Assembly (NCBI RefSeq): GCF_004795855.1
Contig: NZ_CP039252.1
Span: 1,798,001 to 1,862,000, forward strand
Source of the DNA: Hydrogenophaga sp. PAMC20947
Lineage (GTDB): Bacteria > Pseudomonadota > Gammaproteobacteria > Burkholderiales > Burkholderiaceae_C
Direction: 5' to 3'
Length of the DNA stretch: 64,000 nucleotides
The translations under genes were made by a program, and so were the position numbers. Position 1 is the stretch's first letter; each line of letters begins with the position of its first letter. The notes beneath the pieces are model-generated. The model saw nothing but the letters and a program-made list of their open reading frames with translations, ran no database searches and was not told where the DNA came from. Positions 26,476 to 35,014 of the stretch are shown here, piece after piece.

Positions 26476-27168
26476 ATGAATCAGACGCCCCGCACCATGC
26501 TCGCCAACAAACGTGTGCTGGTCACCCAGTGCCAAGAATTCATGGGACCCATGCTGTGCGAGGTGCTGGCCTCACATGGCGCGACCGTGATCACCAGCTA
26601 CAGGTCGCTCATGGATCCGCTGGCCGCAGCGCAGGTGGTGCGCGAAGCGGGTGAAATCGACATCCTGCTCGCCAACCTCGCCATTGAGGCCCCCACTACG
26701 CCAGCGGCCGAGGTGGGCGATGAAGAATGGCGTCGGGTATTTGGGGCTTTGGTCGACCCTCTGCCACGCCTGATCGGAGCCGCTCTGCCCGCCATGATGG
26801 AGCGGCGCAGCGGCAAGATACTGGTGATGGGCAGTGCATCGGCCTTGCGCGGCATCAAGCGCGCATCAACGTACTGCGCAGCCCGGGGCGCGCAGACCTC
26901 GTACGTGCAGGCGGTGGGTCTGGAAGCCGCCGCCCACAACGTACAAATCAATCTGATCGCCCAGAATTTCGTGGACAACCCCACCTACTTCCCGCCCGAG
27001 GTCCAGGCCAATCCACGTTTCCAGGAGCGCCTGGCGCGCGAAGTCCCCCTGGGCCGATTGGTGGGAGCCAAGGAAGACGCCGAATTCGCCGCTTACCTGT
27101 GCAGCGACAACGCCAACTGTTTCGTGGGGCAGGTGTTTCCTGTCTGCGGTGGCTGGGTGGCACGCTGA
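26476..27168 (+). CDS. Halohydrin dehalogenase-like SDR protein
   Basis: 230 residues from ATG 26476, which sits 7 bp after AAGGAG; ATG 26470 is too close to it. The protein has the SDR fold, but the usual TGxxxGxG cofactor motif is replaced by TQCQEFMG, i.e. T-x4-F-x-G. The catalytic set is GSASALRGIKRASTYCAARG, i.e. S-x12-Y-x3-R with Arg in place of the SDR Lys. Both patterns are the published signature of halohydrin dehalogenases, which use a halide pocket instead of NAD(P). NFVDNPTYFPPE also resembles that family. It follows xylB by 68 bp. Activity is inferred. Confidence 0.8.
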   Translation: MNQTPRTMLANKRVLVTQCQEFMGPMLCEVLASHGATVITSYRSLMDPLAAAQVVREAGEIDILLANLAIEAPTTPAAEVGDEEWRRVFGALVDPLPRLIGAALPAMMERRSGKILVMGSASALRGIKRASTYCAARGAQTSYVQAVGLEAAAHNVQINLIAQNFVDNPTYFPPEVQANPRFQERLAREVPLGRLVGAKEDAEFAAYLCSDNANCFVGQVFPVCGGWVAR

Positions 27169-27385
27169 CTGACGAAGCCCTCGATTCTCCAAAATCACAG
27201 TCGGTAGCGGGCCATCTGCGCGCTCTTTGAGCGTCAGCGTTCGACCGAGACCGGCTGAATGCCCCCGAAGAAGCTCAATTTCTGGCGCGTTCACTGCGGT
27301 CCGGCCGCGCAGCTGCCTGACATACCGTTACAGGCTGCGAGTCCCTCTTCACACCCGCTTCACCGGAGCCCCGGATAATCCCCCC

Positions 27386-29737
27386 ATGCTTCAGTGTTTC
27401 CACCCCCGCGCGCTTCTTGGCCCGGTTTTCCTCCTCGCCCTGTCGGTTTCGAGCGTTGCGCCTGCGGGCGCTGCGACTTTTGACTTGCCGTCCACCGACC
27501 GCATCGTCAAATACACGCCCAAGCTGCCGCTACAGATTTACACCTCGGACGGGGTCGAAATCGCCCAATTCGGCACCGAGCGGCGCATCTATGTGCCGCT
27601 GACCAAAACCCCGAAAATCCTGCAAGACGCCGTCCTGGCGATCGAAGACGCACGCTTTCGGGAGCATTCCGGCGTGGATCCCAAGGGCATGGCGCGCGCC
27701 GTGGTCGCGGCCCTCACCGGTGGGCGCAAGCAGGGTGCCAGCACCATCACACAACAGCTCGTTCGCACCATGCTGCTGACCCGGGAATTCTCGGTTGAGC
27801 GCAAAGCCAAAGAGATCATGCTCGCATTCAAGATCGAAGACGCGCTCTCCAAAGACCGCATCCTCGAGATCTACATGAACGAGATTTTCCTGGGGCAGCG
27901 CGCCTACGGCTTCGCCGCCGCGGCCAAGACCTATTTCGGAAAAACCATGGACGAGCTCAGCACCGCTGAAGCCGCCATGCTCGCGGGTCTGCCGCAAAAC
28001 CCCTATTACGCCAACCCGGTGGCGAACATGGCGCGGGCCACCCAAAGGCAAAGAGTCGTCCTTGAACGCATGAAGGTCACCGGGGTGATCTCTGAAGCCC
28101 AATGGACCGCCGCGCGGGCCGAAATCATCAAACTGCGCACCCCTGGCGAGCGTGATCTGCATGCCCCTTATGTGGCCGAGATGGCCCGACGCATCGTGGT
28201 CGAGCGCTACGGCACCGAGGCGTACTCCAGCGGCATCCGCGTCACCACCTCACTGAAGGCGGCAGATCAGCGAGCCGCCTACGATGCGGTACAGCGCGGT
28301 GTGCTGGCCTTTGATCGCCGCGGCGACTGGCGAGGTCCTGAAGGCTTTGAAGAGCTCCCTGCGACCAAGGCCGCCGATGGCCCAGAGCTCACCAGACTGG
28401 CCGCCGAAGCCCTGAAGGACCACACCGATGACGACACCCTGCGTGTGGCCATCGTGCTCAGCGCCAGTCCCAAGGAGGTCCAGCTACAACTCGCCACCGG
28501 CGAGCGGGTCACGCTGAAGGGCAAGGGCCTGCGCTGGGCCCAGGCTGGCCTGAAATCCAAGGTCAAAAAGGAACTGAAGGTCGCCCGTGGCTCGGTGGTG
28601 CGCTTGGTGCAGTCCGGCAAAAAGGGTTCAGCCGATGAATGGGAAATTGCACAATGGCCCGAGGCGGAAGCCGCGTTGGTGTCCATCGACAGCGCCACAG
28701 GTCGGGTGCGCGCGTTGGTCGGCGGGTTTGATCATGCCCGCCAGCCGTTCAACCACGTGACCCAGGCCTGGCGGCAGCCGGGCTCCAGCTTCAAGCCCTT
28801 GCTGTACTCGGCCGCGCTCGAAGAGCGTGTGATGCCCGCCAGCCTGATCGACGACCTGCCTTTCACCGCCGCCAATGGCTGGAGCCCCAGCAACAGCCAC
28901 GCGGGCGGCGAAAGCCCGATCACTTTGCGCGAAGCCCTGACCAAATCCAGCAACCTCGTCAGCGTTCGCGTACTGAACCACGTGGGCGTTGCGCGGGCCC
29001 GCGACTGGGTAACCCGCTTCGGTCTCGACTCGTCTCGCCAGCCCGACAACCTCACGCTCGCGCTGGGCACCGGCAGCGCGACCCCCTTGCAGATGGCCCG
29101 CGCCTACGCCACCCTGGCCAACGGCGGCTGGCGGGTCACACCCGTGGTGGTCGAAAAAATTGCCGACGCTCAAGGCAAGGTGCTGTTCGAGGCGCCCCCG
29201 CCGGAAGCGCTCACCGATGCGAACCGGGTCATCCCCGCGCGCAACGCATACGTGATGTCGAGCCTGCTCAACGATGTCACGCGCTACGGCACCGGTGCCC
29301 GCGCTCAGGCCATGCTGAATCGGCGCGACGTCTACGGCAAGACCGGCACCACCGACAACGCCTTTGACGCCTGGTTCACTGGCTACCATCCCACCCTGGC
29401 CACCGCAGTCTGGATGGGCTATGACACGCCACGCAGCCTGGGCAGCCGGGAATCGGGCAGCCGATCCGCCCTGCCCATCTGGATCGACTACATGGGCGCA
29501 GCGCTCAAAGGCGTTCCCGAAAACCCCTTGGGCAACCCGCCACCAGGCTTGATCCGGGACAACAACGACTGGCTGTATTCCGAATGGAAAGACGGCGGCG
29601 CCGTTGCACGCATCTCAGACGAAGACGGGGTGCAGTACACGCCGCCACCGGGCCTGCTCGACCCCTTGATCCCGGACTGGGCAAAGGCACTGATCTCCAC
29701 TGGCCCGACCAGCCGTCCCATGGAGATTTCGCGCTGA
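27386..29737 (+). CDS. Penicillin-binding protein 1A family (bifunctional)
   Basis: A 783-residue murein synthase. The N-terminal 30 residues (ALLGPVFLLALSVSSVAPAGAA) serve as membrane anchor or signal. The glycosyltransferase domain (about residues 60-240) has EDARFREHSGVDPKGMARA with the catalytic Glu, and GASTITQQLVRTMLL. The transpeptidase domain (about 430-740) has the SxxK motif SSFK in RQPGSSFKPLL, SSN in KSSNLVSV, and KTGTTDN. All catalytic motifs are intact. ATG 27386 is chosen because the longer frame is not hydrophobic or conserved. A strong terminator follows the stop. Confidence 0.95.
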   Translation: MLQCFHPRALLGPVFLLALSVSSVAPAGAATFDLPSTDRIVKYTPKLPLQIYTSDGVEIAQFGTERRIYVPLTKTPKILQDAVLAIEDARFREHSGVDPKGMARAVVAALTGGRKQGASTITQQLVRTMLLTREFSVERKAKEIMLAFKIEDALSKDRILEIYMNEIFLGQRAYGFAAAAKTYFGKTMDELSTAEAAMLAGLPQNPYYANPVANMARATQRQRVVLERMKVTGVISEAQWTAARAEIIKLRTPGERDLHAPYVAEMARRIVVERYGTEAYSSGIRVTTSLKAADQRAAYDAVQRGVLAFDRRGDWRGPEGFEELPATKAADGPELTRLAAEALKDHTDDDTLRVAIVLSASPKEVQLQLATGERVTLKGKGLRWAQAGLKSKVKKELKVARGSVVRLVQSGKKGSADEWEIAQWPEAEAALVSIDSATGRVRALVGGFDHARQPFNHVTQAWRQPGSSFKPLLYSAALEERVMPASLIDDLPFTAANGWSPSNSHAGGESPITLREALTKSSNLVSVRVLNHVGVARARDWVTRFGLDSSRQPDNLTLALGTGSATPLQMARAYATLANGGWRVTPVVVEKIADAQGKVLFEAPPPEALTDANRVIPARNAYVMSSLLNDVTRYGTGARAQAMLNRRDVYGKTGTTDNAFDAWFTGYHPTLATAVWMGYDTPRSLGSRESGSRSALPIWIDYMGAALKGVPENPLGNPPPGLIRDNNDWLYSEWKDGGAVARISDEDGVQYTPPPGLLDPLIPDWAKALISTGPTSRPMEISR

Positions 29738-29765
29738 GCGCACCCCTTTGGACCCACGCACCCAC

Positions 29766-29797
29766 AAAAAAGCCACCGACTCGCGGTGGCTTTTTTT
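29766..29797. terminator. Bidirectional intrinsic terminator
   Basis: Perfect 7-bp stem GCCACCG (29772-29778) / CGGTGGC (29784-29790) with a 5-nt loop. An A6 run lies before the stem and a T7 run after it, so it can end transcripts from PBP1a (plus) and from the nitronate monooxygenase gene (minus). Confidence 0.92.
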
Positions 29798-29816
29798 CTG
29801 CCCATTGCAGGATCGT

Positions 29817-30800
29817 TCAGCCGCCGCAAATGCGGGCTTTGGCCTCGGCGTATTCCCGCTTGAACCGCGCCACGAGTTCCGCAGCAGGCATCACTTCCTT
29901 GATGGAGCCGATGCCCTGACCACAGCCCCAGATGTCTTTCCAGGCCTTGGCGGCACTGGCACCCTCACCCGTGGAGAAATTCATCTTGCTGGGATCGCTG
30001 TCCGGCAAGTTGTCGGGGTCCATGCCAGCGTTCTGGATGCTGCCTTTGAGGTAGTTGCCGTGAATGCCGGTGTAGAAGTTGCTGTAGACAATGTCATCCG
30101 AATTGCTCTGGGTGATCATCTCCTTGTAGCCATCGACGGCACGTGCCTCTTCGGTCGCAATAAAGGCCGAACCAATGTAAGCAAAGTCAGCCCCCATGGC
30201 TTGAGCCGCCAGAACGGCACCGCCCGAGGCGATGGAGCCCGACAAGGCCACCGGGCCGTCGAACCATTCGCGGATCTCCTGGACCATGGCGAAAGGGCTT
30301 TTCACGCTGGCATGGCCTCCGGCGCCTGCGGCCACCGGAATCAAACCATCGGCGCCTTTTTCAATGGCCTTGTGTGCAAAGACATTGTTGATCACGTCGT
30401 GCAACACCACGCCGCCCCAGGCCTGCACGCCTTTGTTGACGTCTTCGCGCGCACCCAGGCTGGTGATGACGATTGGCACCTTGTATTTCTCACACAGCGC
30501 CATGTCCTGCTCCAGCCGGTCGTTGCTCTTGTGCACGATCTGGTTGATGGCAAAGGGGGCGGCCGGGTTGTCGGGGTTGGCTTTGTCGTGGGCGGCCAGT
30601 GCTTCCGTGATCTCTGCCAGCCATTCGTCGAGCTGCGAGGCGGGGCGGGCATTGAGCGCAGGCATGGAACCCACCACGCCAGCTTTGCATTGCGCTATCA
30701 CCAGCTTGGGATTGCTGATGATGAACAGTGGGGAGCCAATGACAGGGAACTTGATTTTCTGCAGCACCGGAGGCAATGGTGCGCGTTGGCGAGTGGTCAT
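29817..30800 (-). CDS. Nitronate monooxygenase (2-nitropropane dioxygenase) family
   Basis: A 327-residue FMN-dependent TIM-barrel protein. The N-terminus FPVIGSPLFIISNPKLVIA matches the flavin-binding start of the family. GAGGHASVKSPFAMV contains the conserved His of class I enzymes, and LSGSIASGGAVLAAQAMGADFAYIGSAF forms the phosphate-binding C-terminal part. It oxidises propionate 3-nitronate or related nitronates to carbonyl compounds, or acts on an unknown flavin substrate. It is downstream of the acyl-CoA dehydrogenase on the same strand with a hairpin between them. Confidence 0.9.
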   Translation of the reverse strand: MTTRQRAPLPPVLQKIKFPVIGSPLFIISNPKLVIAQCKAGVVGSMPALNARPASQLDEWLAEITEALAAHDKANPDNPAAPFAINQIVHKSNDRLEQDMALCEKYKVPIVITSLGAREDVNKGVQAWGGVVLHDVINNVFAHKAIEKGADGLIPVAAGAGGHASVKSPFAMVQEIREWFDGPVALSGSIASGGAVLAAQAMGADFAYIGSAFIATEEARAVDGYKEMITQSNSDDIVYSNFYTGIHGNYLKGSIQNAGMDPDNLPDSDPSKMNFSTGEGASAAKAWKDIWGCGQGIGSIKEVMPAAELVARFKREYAEAKARICGG

Positions 30801-30880
30801 TTGGGGTTGTCTCAGTAGGAAAATTCAGGCGCCGCAGGCCATAAAGGCGATGGGCACAATTTTGGATCAGGCTCGCCGAG

Positions 30881-30910
30881 GTGCCTGTCTGTGTTGTGAC
30901 AGACAGGCAC
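30881..30910. terminator. Strong hairpin after the acyl-CoA dehydrogenase gene
   Basis: Perfect 11-bp inverted repeat GTGCCTGTCTG (30881-30891) / CAGACAGGCAC (30900-30910) with an 8-nt loop, 16 bp after the acyl-CoA dehydrogenase stop on the minus strand. No T tract follows, so it may be a stabilising 3' structure or a weak terminator. Confidence 0.55.
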
Positions 30911-30925
30911 TGGATCAAGCTCGCA

Positions 30926-32716
30926 TCAGAAGGCGTCGACCGCCAGCGCAGTCACAGATTCCGCGCCCTCAACAATCGCATCCCGCACGCCAGGCGCCCG
31001 GCTCAGAATGTGGTCCGCGTAAAACCGCGCTGTGGTGATCTTGCTCTGCATAAAGGCAGCGTCGACACCCGCAGCGAGCTGGTCTTCCGCCACGAGCAAG
31101 GCACGCGACATTTGCCAGCCGGCCATCAGGTTGCCGGCCAGCAGCAGGTAAGGAACGCTGCCAGCGAAGGCGGCGTTGGGATTGGAACGCGTGTTCGCCG
31201 CGATGAACTCGACCACGTCCACAAACGCCTGGCGCGCAGCGCTTAACCGCTTGGCCACGGCCAGCGATTGCGCACTGCCGCGTTTCGTCAACTCGGCTTC
31301 GGTTTTTTCAATCTGCGCCGCAATGGCTTTCGCGCCAGCACCGCCATCGCGTGCGGTCTTGCGCCCCACGAGATCGTTGGCTTGAATCGCCGTCGTACCT
31401 TCGTAGATCGTCAGGATCTTGGCGTCGCGGTAGTGCTGGGCAGCACCGGTTTCTTCGATGAAGCCCATGCCGCCGTGCACCTGCACGCCCAGGCTTGTCA
31501 TCTCAAGGCTCATTTCCGTGCTGTAGCCCTTGACCAGTGGCACCAGGAACTCATAAAAGGCCGCATTCTGCTTGCGCACGTCGGCATCGGCATGGTGGTG
31601 GGCGGCGTCGTAGGCGGCTGCAGCGGCACTGGCCATCGCGCGACAACCTTCCACACTGGCGCGCATGGTCATGAGCATGCGCTTGACATCGGGGTGGTGA
31701 ATGATGGGCGCAGCGGCGCTCATGCTGCCGTCCACCGGACGGCTTTGTACGCGGTCTTTGGCGTAGGCCACCGCTTGCTGATAAGAGCGCTCGGCCACCG
31801 CAATGCCTTGCACCCCCACGGCGTAGCGCGCGGCGTTCATCATGATGAACATGTACTCGAGGCCGCGATTTTCCTCGCCCACGATGTAGCCCACGGCGCC
31901 ACCGTTGTCGCCGTACTGCAGCACAGCGGTCGGCGAAGCTTTGATGCCCATCTTGTGCTCAATGCTGACGCAATGCACATCGTTGCGGTCGCCCAGTGAG
32001 CCATCGGCTTTCACCATGAACTTGGGCACCACAAACAGGCTGATGCCTTTCACACCTTCAGGTGCACCGGTCACGCGGGCCAACACAAGGTGCACGATGT
32101 TCTCGGCCATGTCGTGCTCACCGTAGGTGATGAAAATCTTGGTGCCAAACACCTTGTAGGTGCCGTCTGCCTGTGGCTCGGCACGGCTTCGCACCGCCGC
32201 AAGGTCGCTACCGGCTTGCGGCTCGGTCAGGTTCATGGTGCCCGTCCATTCGCCGCTCACGAGCTTTTCCAGGTAGACCGATTTGAGGTCGTCGCTGCCA
32301 GCGGTCAACAAGGCTTCGATCGCGCCGTCGGTCAACAGCGGGCACAGCGCAAAGCTCATGTTGGCGCTGTTGAGCATTTCAATACACGCCGCGCCGATGG
32401 TCTTGGGCAAACCCTGCCCACCAAAATCGGCCGGGTGCTGCAAGCCTTGCCAGCCACCCGCCGCGAACTGCTTGTATGCGTCCTTGAAACCGGGGGTCGT
32501 CGTGACCTTTCCGTCCTTGAAGAACGACGGATTCTTGTCTCCCTCGAAGTTCAATGGCGCCACCACACTTTCATTGAGCTTGGCGCACTCTTCGAGCACC
32601 GCCTGCGCTGTTTCCAGGCCTGCATCTTCAAAACCAGGCAAGGCTGCCACTTGATCAATGCGAGCGATGTGCTCGATGTTGAACAACATGTCTTTGAGGG
32701 GGGCGGTGTAACTCAT
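30926..32716 (-). CDS. Acyl-CoA dehydrogenase with C-terminal extension (DmdC/FadE-like class)
   Basis: A 596-residue FAD enzyme from ATG 32716. The N-terminal helical part, the middle beta domain (GEWTGTMNLTEPQAGSDLAAV) and the C-terminal helical domain (VHGGMGFIEETGAAQHYRDAKILTIYEGTTAIQ) are all present, then an extra 130 residues typical of the long class (PF12806-like). It oxidises an acyl-CoA to the enoyl-CoA and passes electrons to ETF. The etfA gene lies directly upstream with about 97 bp and a terminator-like hairpin between. The chain-length preference cannot be read. Confidence 0.93.
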   Translation of the reverse strand: MSYTAPLKDMLFNIEHIARIDQVAALPGFEDAGLETAQAVLEECAKLNESVVAPLNFEGDKNPSFFKDGKVTTTPGFKDAYKQFAAGGWQGLQHPADFGGQGLPKTIGAACIEMLNSANMSFALCPLLTDGAIEALLTAGSDDLKSVYLEKLVSGEWTGTMNLTEPQAGSDLAAVRSRAEPQADGTYKVFGTKIFITYGEHDMAENIVHLVLARVTGAPEGVKGISLFVVPKFMVKADGSLGDRNDVHCVSIEHKMGIKASPTAVLQYGDNGGAVGYIVGEENRGLEYMFIMMNAARYAVGVQGIAVAERSYQQAVAYAKDRVQSRPVDGSMSAAAPIIHHPDVKRMLMTMRASVEGCRAMASAAAAAYDAAHHHADADVRKQNAAFYEFLVPLVKGYSTEMSLEMTSLGVQVHGGMGFIEETGAAQHYRDAKILTIYEGTTAIQANDLVGRKTARDGGAGAKAIAAQIEKTEAELTKRGSAQSLAVAKRLSAARQAFVDVVEFIAANTRSNPNAAFAGSVPYLLLAGNLMAGWQMSRALLVAEDQLAAGVDAAFMQSKITTARFYADHILSRAPGVRDAIVEGAESVTALAVDAF

Positions 32717-32768
32717 TCGAAGGCTCCTGGGAACGGGAAGAAGGGGTGCGGCTGATGGGCTGCAGGTG

Positions 32769-32798
32769 AAAAAAAAGGCATCGCGCACGATGCCCTTT
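32769..32798 (-). terminator. Intrinsic terminator after etfA
   Basis: GGCATCG (32777-32783) pairs with CGATGCC (32788-32794) around a 4-nt loop. On the minus strand the stem is followed by an uninterrupted T8 tract (A8 at about 32769-32776 on plus). It lies between etfA and the acyl-CoA dehydrogenase gene, so it separates or attenuates the two units. Confidence 0.85.
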
Positions 32799-32813
32799 CT
32801 CGAGGCAATGCGA

Positions 32814-33746
32814 TCAGAGTGACTTGACGAGCTCAGGCACAGCCACGAACAGATCGGCCTCCAGGCCATAGTCGGCCACGGAGAAGATCGGTGCTTCGGG
32901 ATCCTTGTTGATCGCCACGATCACCTTGGAATCTTTCATGCCAGCCAAATGCTGGATGGCACCCGAGATACCGCAGGCGATGTAGAGCTGGGGCGCGACG
33001 ATCTTGCCCGTCTGGCCCACTTGCCAGTCGTTGGGCGCGTAGCCGGCGTCCACCGCCGCGCGGCTGGCCCCCAGAGCGGCACCCAGCTTGTCGGCCAAAG
33101 GCGTCATGACTTCGTCGAACTTCTCGCTCGAGCCCAGCGCACGGCCACCGGAGACGATCACCTTGGCGGCGGTCAGCTCGGGGCGGTCGCTCTTGGCGAT
33201 CTCGCTGCCCACAAACGTGCTCTTGCCGCTGTCGGCCACGGCTTCAGCCGTTTCCACTGCGGCAGAACCACCGGTGGCAGCGGCCGGATCAAACCCGGTC
33301 GTGCGCACGGTGATCACCTTGGTGGCGTCGGTGCTCTGCACCGTGGCGATGGCGTTGCCGGCATAGATGGGGCGCTCGAAGGTATCGGCTGCGTCCACCT
33401 TGGTGATGTCGCTGATCTGGCCCACGTCCAGCGCAGCGGCCACGCGCGGCGCGATGTTCTTGCCGCTGGCGGTGGCGGGGAACAGGATGTGGCTGTAGTT
33501 CGATGCAATGGCCAGCACCTGAGCGGCCATGTTCTCGGCCAGGCCGTGTTCCAGGTAAGCCGCATCGGCGTGGATGACTTTGGCCACACCGGCGATGGCC
33601 GCGGCGGCCTTGGCGGCTTCACCCGCGTTGTGTCCGGCGATAAGCACATGCACATCACCACCGCAGGCCACAGCGGCGGTCACGGTGTTGAGCGTGGCGC
33701 CTTTGACGGAGGCGTTGTCGTGTTCAGCAATAACGAGAGAGGTCAT
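32814..33746 (-). CDS. etfA: Electron transfer flavoprotein subunit alpha
   Basis: 310 residues. The N-terminal domain begins [23 protein letters not shown]. The FAD domain contains [42 protein letters not shown], and the signature [27 protein letters not shown] near the C-terminus. Together with EtfB it carries electrons from acyl-CoA dehydrogenases to ETF-quinone oxidoreductase. It follows etfB with a 124-bp spacer containing a palindromic element and ends at an intrinsic terminator. Confidence 0.96.
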   Translation of the reverse strand: MTSLVIAEHDNASVKGATLNTVTAAVACGGDVHVLIAGHNAGEAAKAAAAIAGVAKVIHADAAYLEHGLAENMAAQVLAIASNYSHILFPATASGKNIAPRVAAALDVGQISDITKVDAADTFERPIYAGNAIATVQSTDATKVITVRTTGFDPAAATGGSAAVETAEAVADSGKSTFVGSEIAKSDRPELTAAKVIVSGGRALGSSEKFDEVMTPLADKLGAALGASRAAVDAGYAPNDWQVGQTGKIVAPQLYIACGISGAIQHLAGMKDSKVIVAINKDPEAPIFSVADYGLEADLFVAVPELVKSL

Positions 33747-33788
33747 GATGAGATTCCAGAAAAAATGTTCGAACGAAGTGCCTTAACC

Positions 33789-33870
33789 CAGGGCGCCGTG
33801 GAACCGGCTTTGCCGGACCACCAGCGCCGCCCCCTGGGGGGTGACGCGCTGAAAGCGCGGCGCGGGGGGG
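33789..33870. repeat. GC-rich palindromic element between etfB and etfA
   Basis: Three stems sit in one 80-bp block: CCGGC/GCCGG (33804-33816, TTT loop), the CCCCCTGGGGG palindrome (about 33830-33840), and CGCGCT/AGCGCG (33845-33859, GAA loop). The block abuts the etfB stop codon. It is similar in style to the element at 20130-20225. It may protect or pace the etfB-etfA mRNA. Confidence 0.55.
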
Positions 33871-34620
33871 TCAAATCACCTTGGCTTCGTTCTTGAGTTT
33901 GTCCACCAGCGTCGCCACATCGGGCACCATGATGCCGGCGCCGCGCTTGGGCGGCTCAGTGACCTTCAAGGTCTTGATGCGGGGGGTGACGTCCACGCCC
34001 AGGTCTTCGGGCTTCATGATGTCCATCTGCTTCTTCTTGGCCTTCATGATGTTGGGCAGCGTCACATAACGCGGCTCATTCAGGCGCAGGTCGGTGGTGA
34101 TGATCGCTGGCATGGACAGGCTCAAGGTCTCCAGACCGCCGTCCACTTCGCGCGTCACGTTGACTTTGTCGCCAGCGACTTCCACCTTGCTGGCGAAGGT
34201 GCCCTGGGGCAGGCCGGTCAGCGCAGCCAGCATCTGGCCGGTCTGGTTGCAATCGTCATCGATGGCCTGCTTGCCCAAAATCACGAGGCCGGGTTGCTCT
34301 TTGTCTACCAGCGCCTTGAGCAGCTTGGCCACGGCCAGGGGCTGCAGCTCTTCGGTGGTCTCGATCAGGATGGCGCGGTCCGCGCCAATGGCCATGGCCG
34401 TGCGCAGGGTTTCCTGGCACTGGGTGACACCGCAAGACACGGCGATCACTTCGGTCACGACACCCTTTTCTTTCAGGCGCACGGCTTCTTCGACCGCGAT
34501 CTCGTCAAACGGATTCATGCTCATCTTGACGTTGGCAATATCCACGCCGCTGCCGTCGCTCTTGACGCGCACCTTGACGTTGTAATCCACCACACGTTTG
34601 ACGGGGACGATGACCTTCAT
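33871..34620 (-). CDS. etfB: Electron transfer flavoprotein subunit beta
   Basis: 249 residues from ATG 34620, preceded by AGGAG. The N-terminus [19 protein letters not shown] and the AMP-binding stretch ([17 protein letters not shown]) are typical. ETF-beta motifs [29 protein letters not shown] and [14 protein letters not shown] are intact, and the recognition-loop region lies after [19 protein letters not shown]. It pairs with EtfA. A perfect TTGACG/CGTCAA palindrome about 60 bp upstream may be its operator. Confidence 0.96.
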   Translation of the reverse strand: MKVIVPVKRVVDYNVKVRVKSDGSGVDIANVKMSMNPFDEIAVEEAVRLKEKGVVTEVIAVSCGVTQCQETLRTAMAIGADRAILIETTEELQPLAVAKLLKALVDKEQPGLVILGKQAIDDDCNQTGQMLAALTGLPQGTFASKVEVAGDKVNVTREVDGGLETLSLSMPAIITTDLRLNEPRYVTLPNIMKAKKKQMDIMKPEDLGVDVTPRIKTLKVTEPPKRGAGIMVPDVATLVDKLKNEAKVI

Positions 34621-34677
34621 GTTGGGTAGCTCCTGCAAGTTTTGAGAAAACGAATCGGGATGGGATCGGCACGCAAG

Positions 34678-34693
34678 TTGACGTACACGTCAA
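34678..34693. promoter_or_regulatory. Palindromic operator candidate upstream of etfB
   Basis: TTGACG-TACA-CGTCAA is a perfect 6-bp inverted repeat with a 4-nt spacer, 58 bp before the etfB start. The shape resembles operators of the MerR-type LiuR regulator of branched-chain amino-acid and fatty-acid genes, from memory of the published consensus. The binding protein is not in this window. Confidence 0.45.
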
Positions 34694-35014
34694 CTCTCAT
34701 TGTATGTCCCGCCCCGGAAATCCTAGCTGATCGATTGACATGGTGCGTTCAAATCAGAAAAAGAACGATCGTGCTTTTTTTGAATTATAGATTGAAGCGC
34801 CGGGTTGCCCCAAATATCCCCTGACTTCGTGTCACCAACGCGGCTGGCCGCAGCACATCCATGCAGGAACGGTATTTTGAGCCCCATTAACCAACCGGAC
34901 GGTCGGCTAATTCGGGTAAATCTGGAGATGATGCTTCGGACCTTTGACCTATATTGCAAAGGGTCAGCTGATTCATCAGCACAACCCTTTCCAACAACAC
35001 CGGAGTCCCGCTGC
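34694..35014. other. Divergent intergenic region etfB / TRAP operon
   Basis: About 320 bp with locally low GC (for example the T-rich TTTTTTTGAATTATAGATTG around 34775-34797). It probably holds the promoter of the TRAP operon. No convincing ORF is present; the frame open from 34805 is the upstream extension of dctP and has no signal character. Confidence 0.5.
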
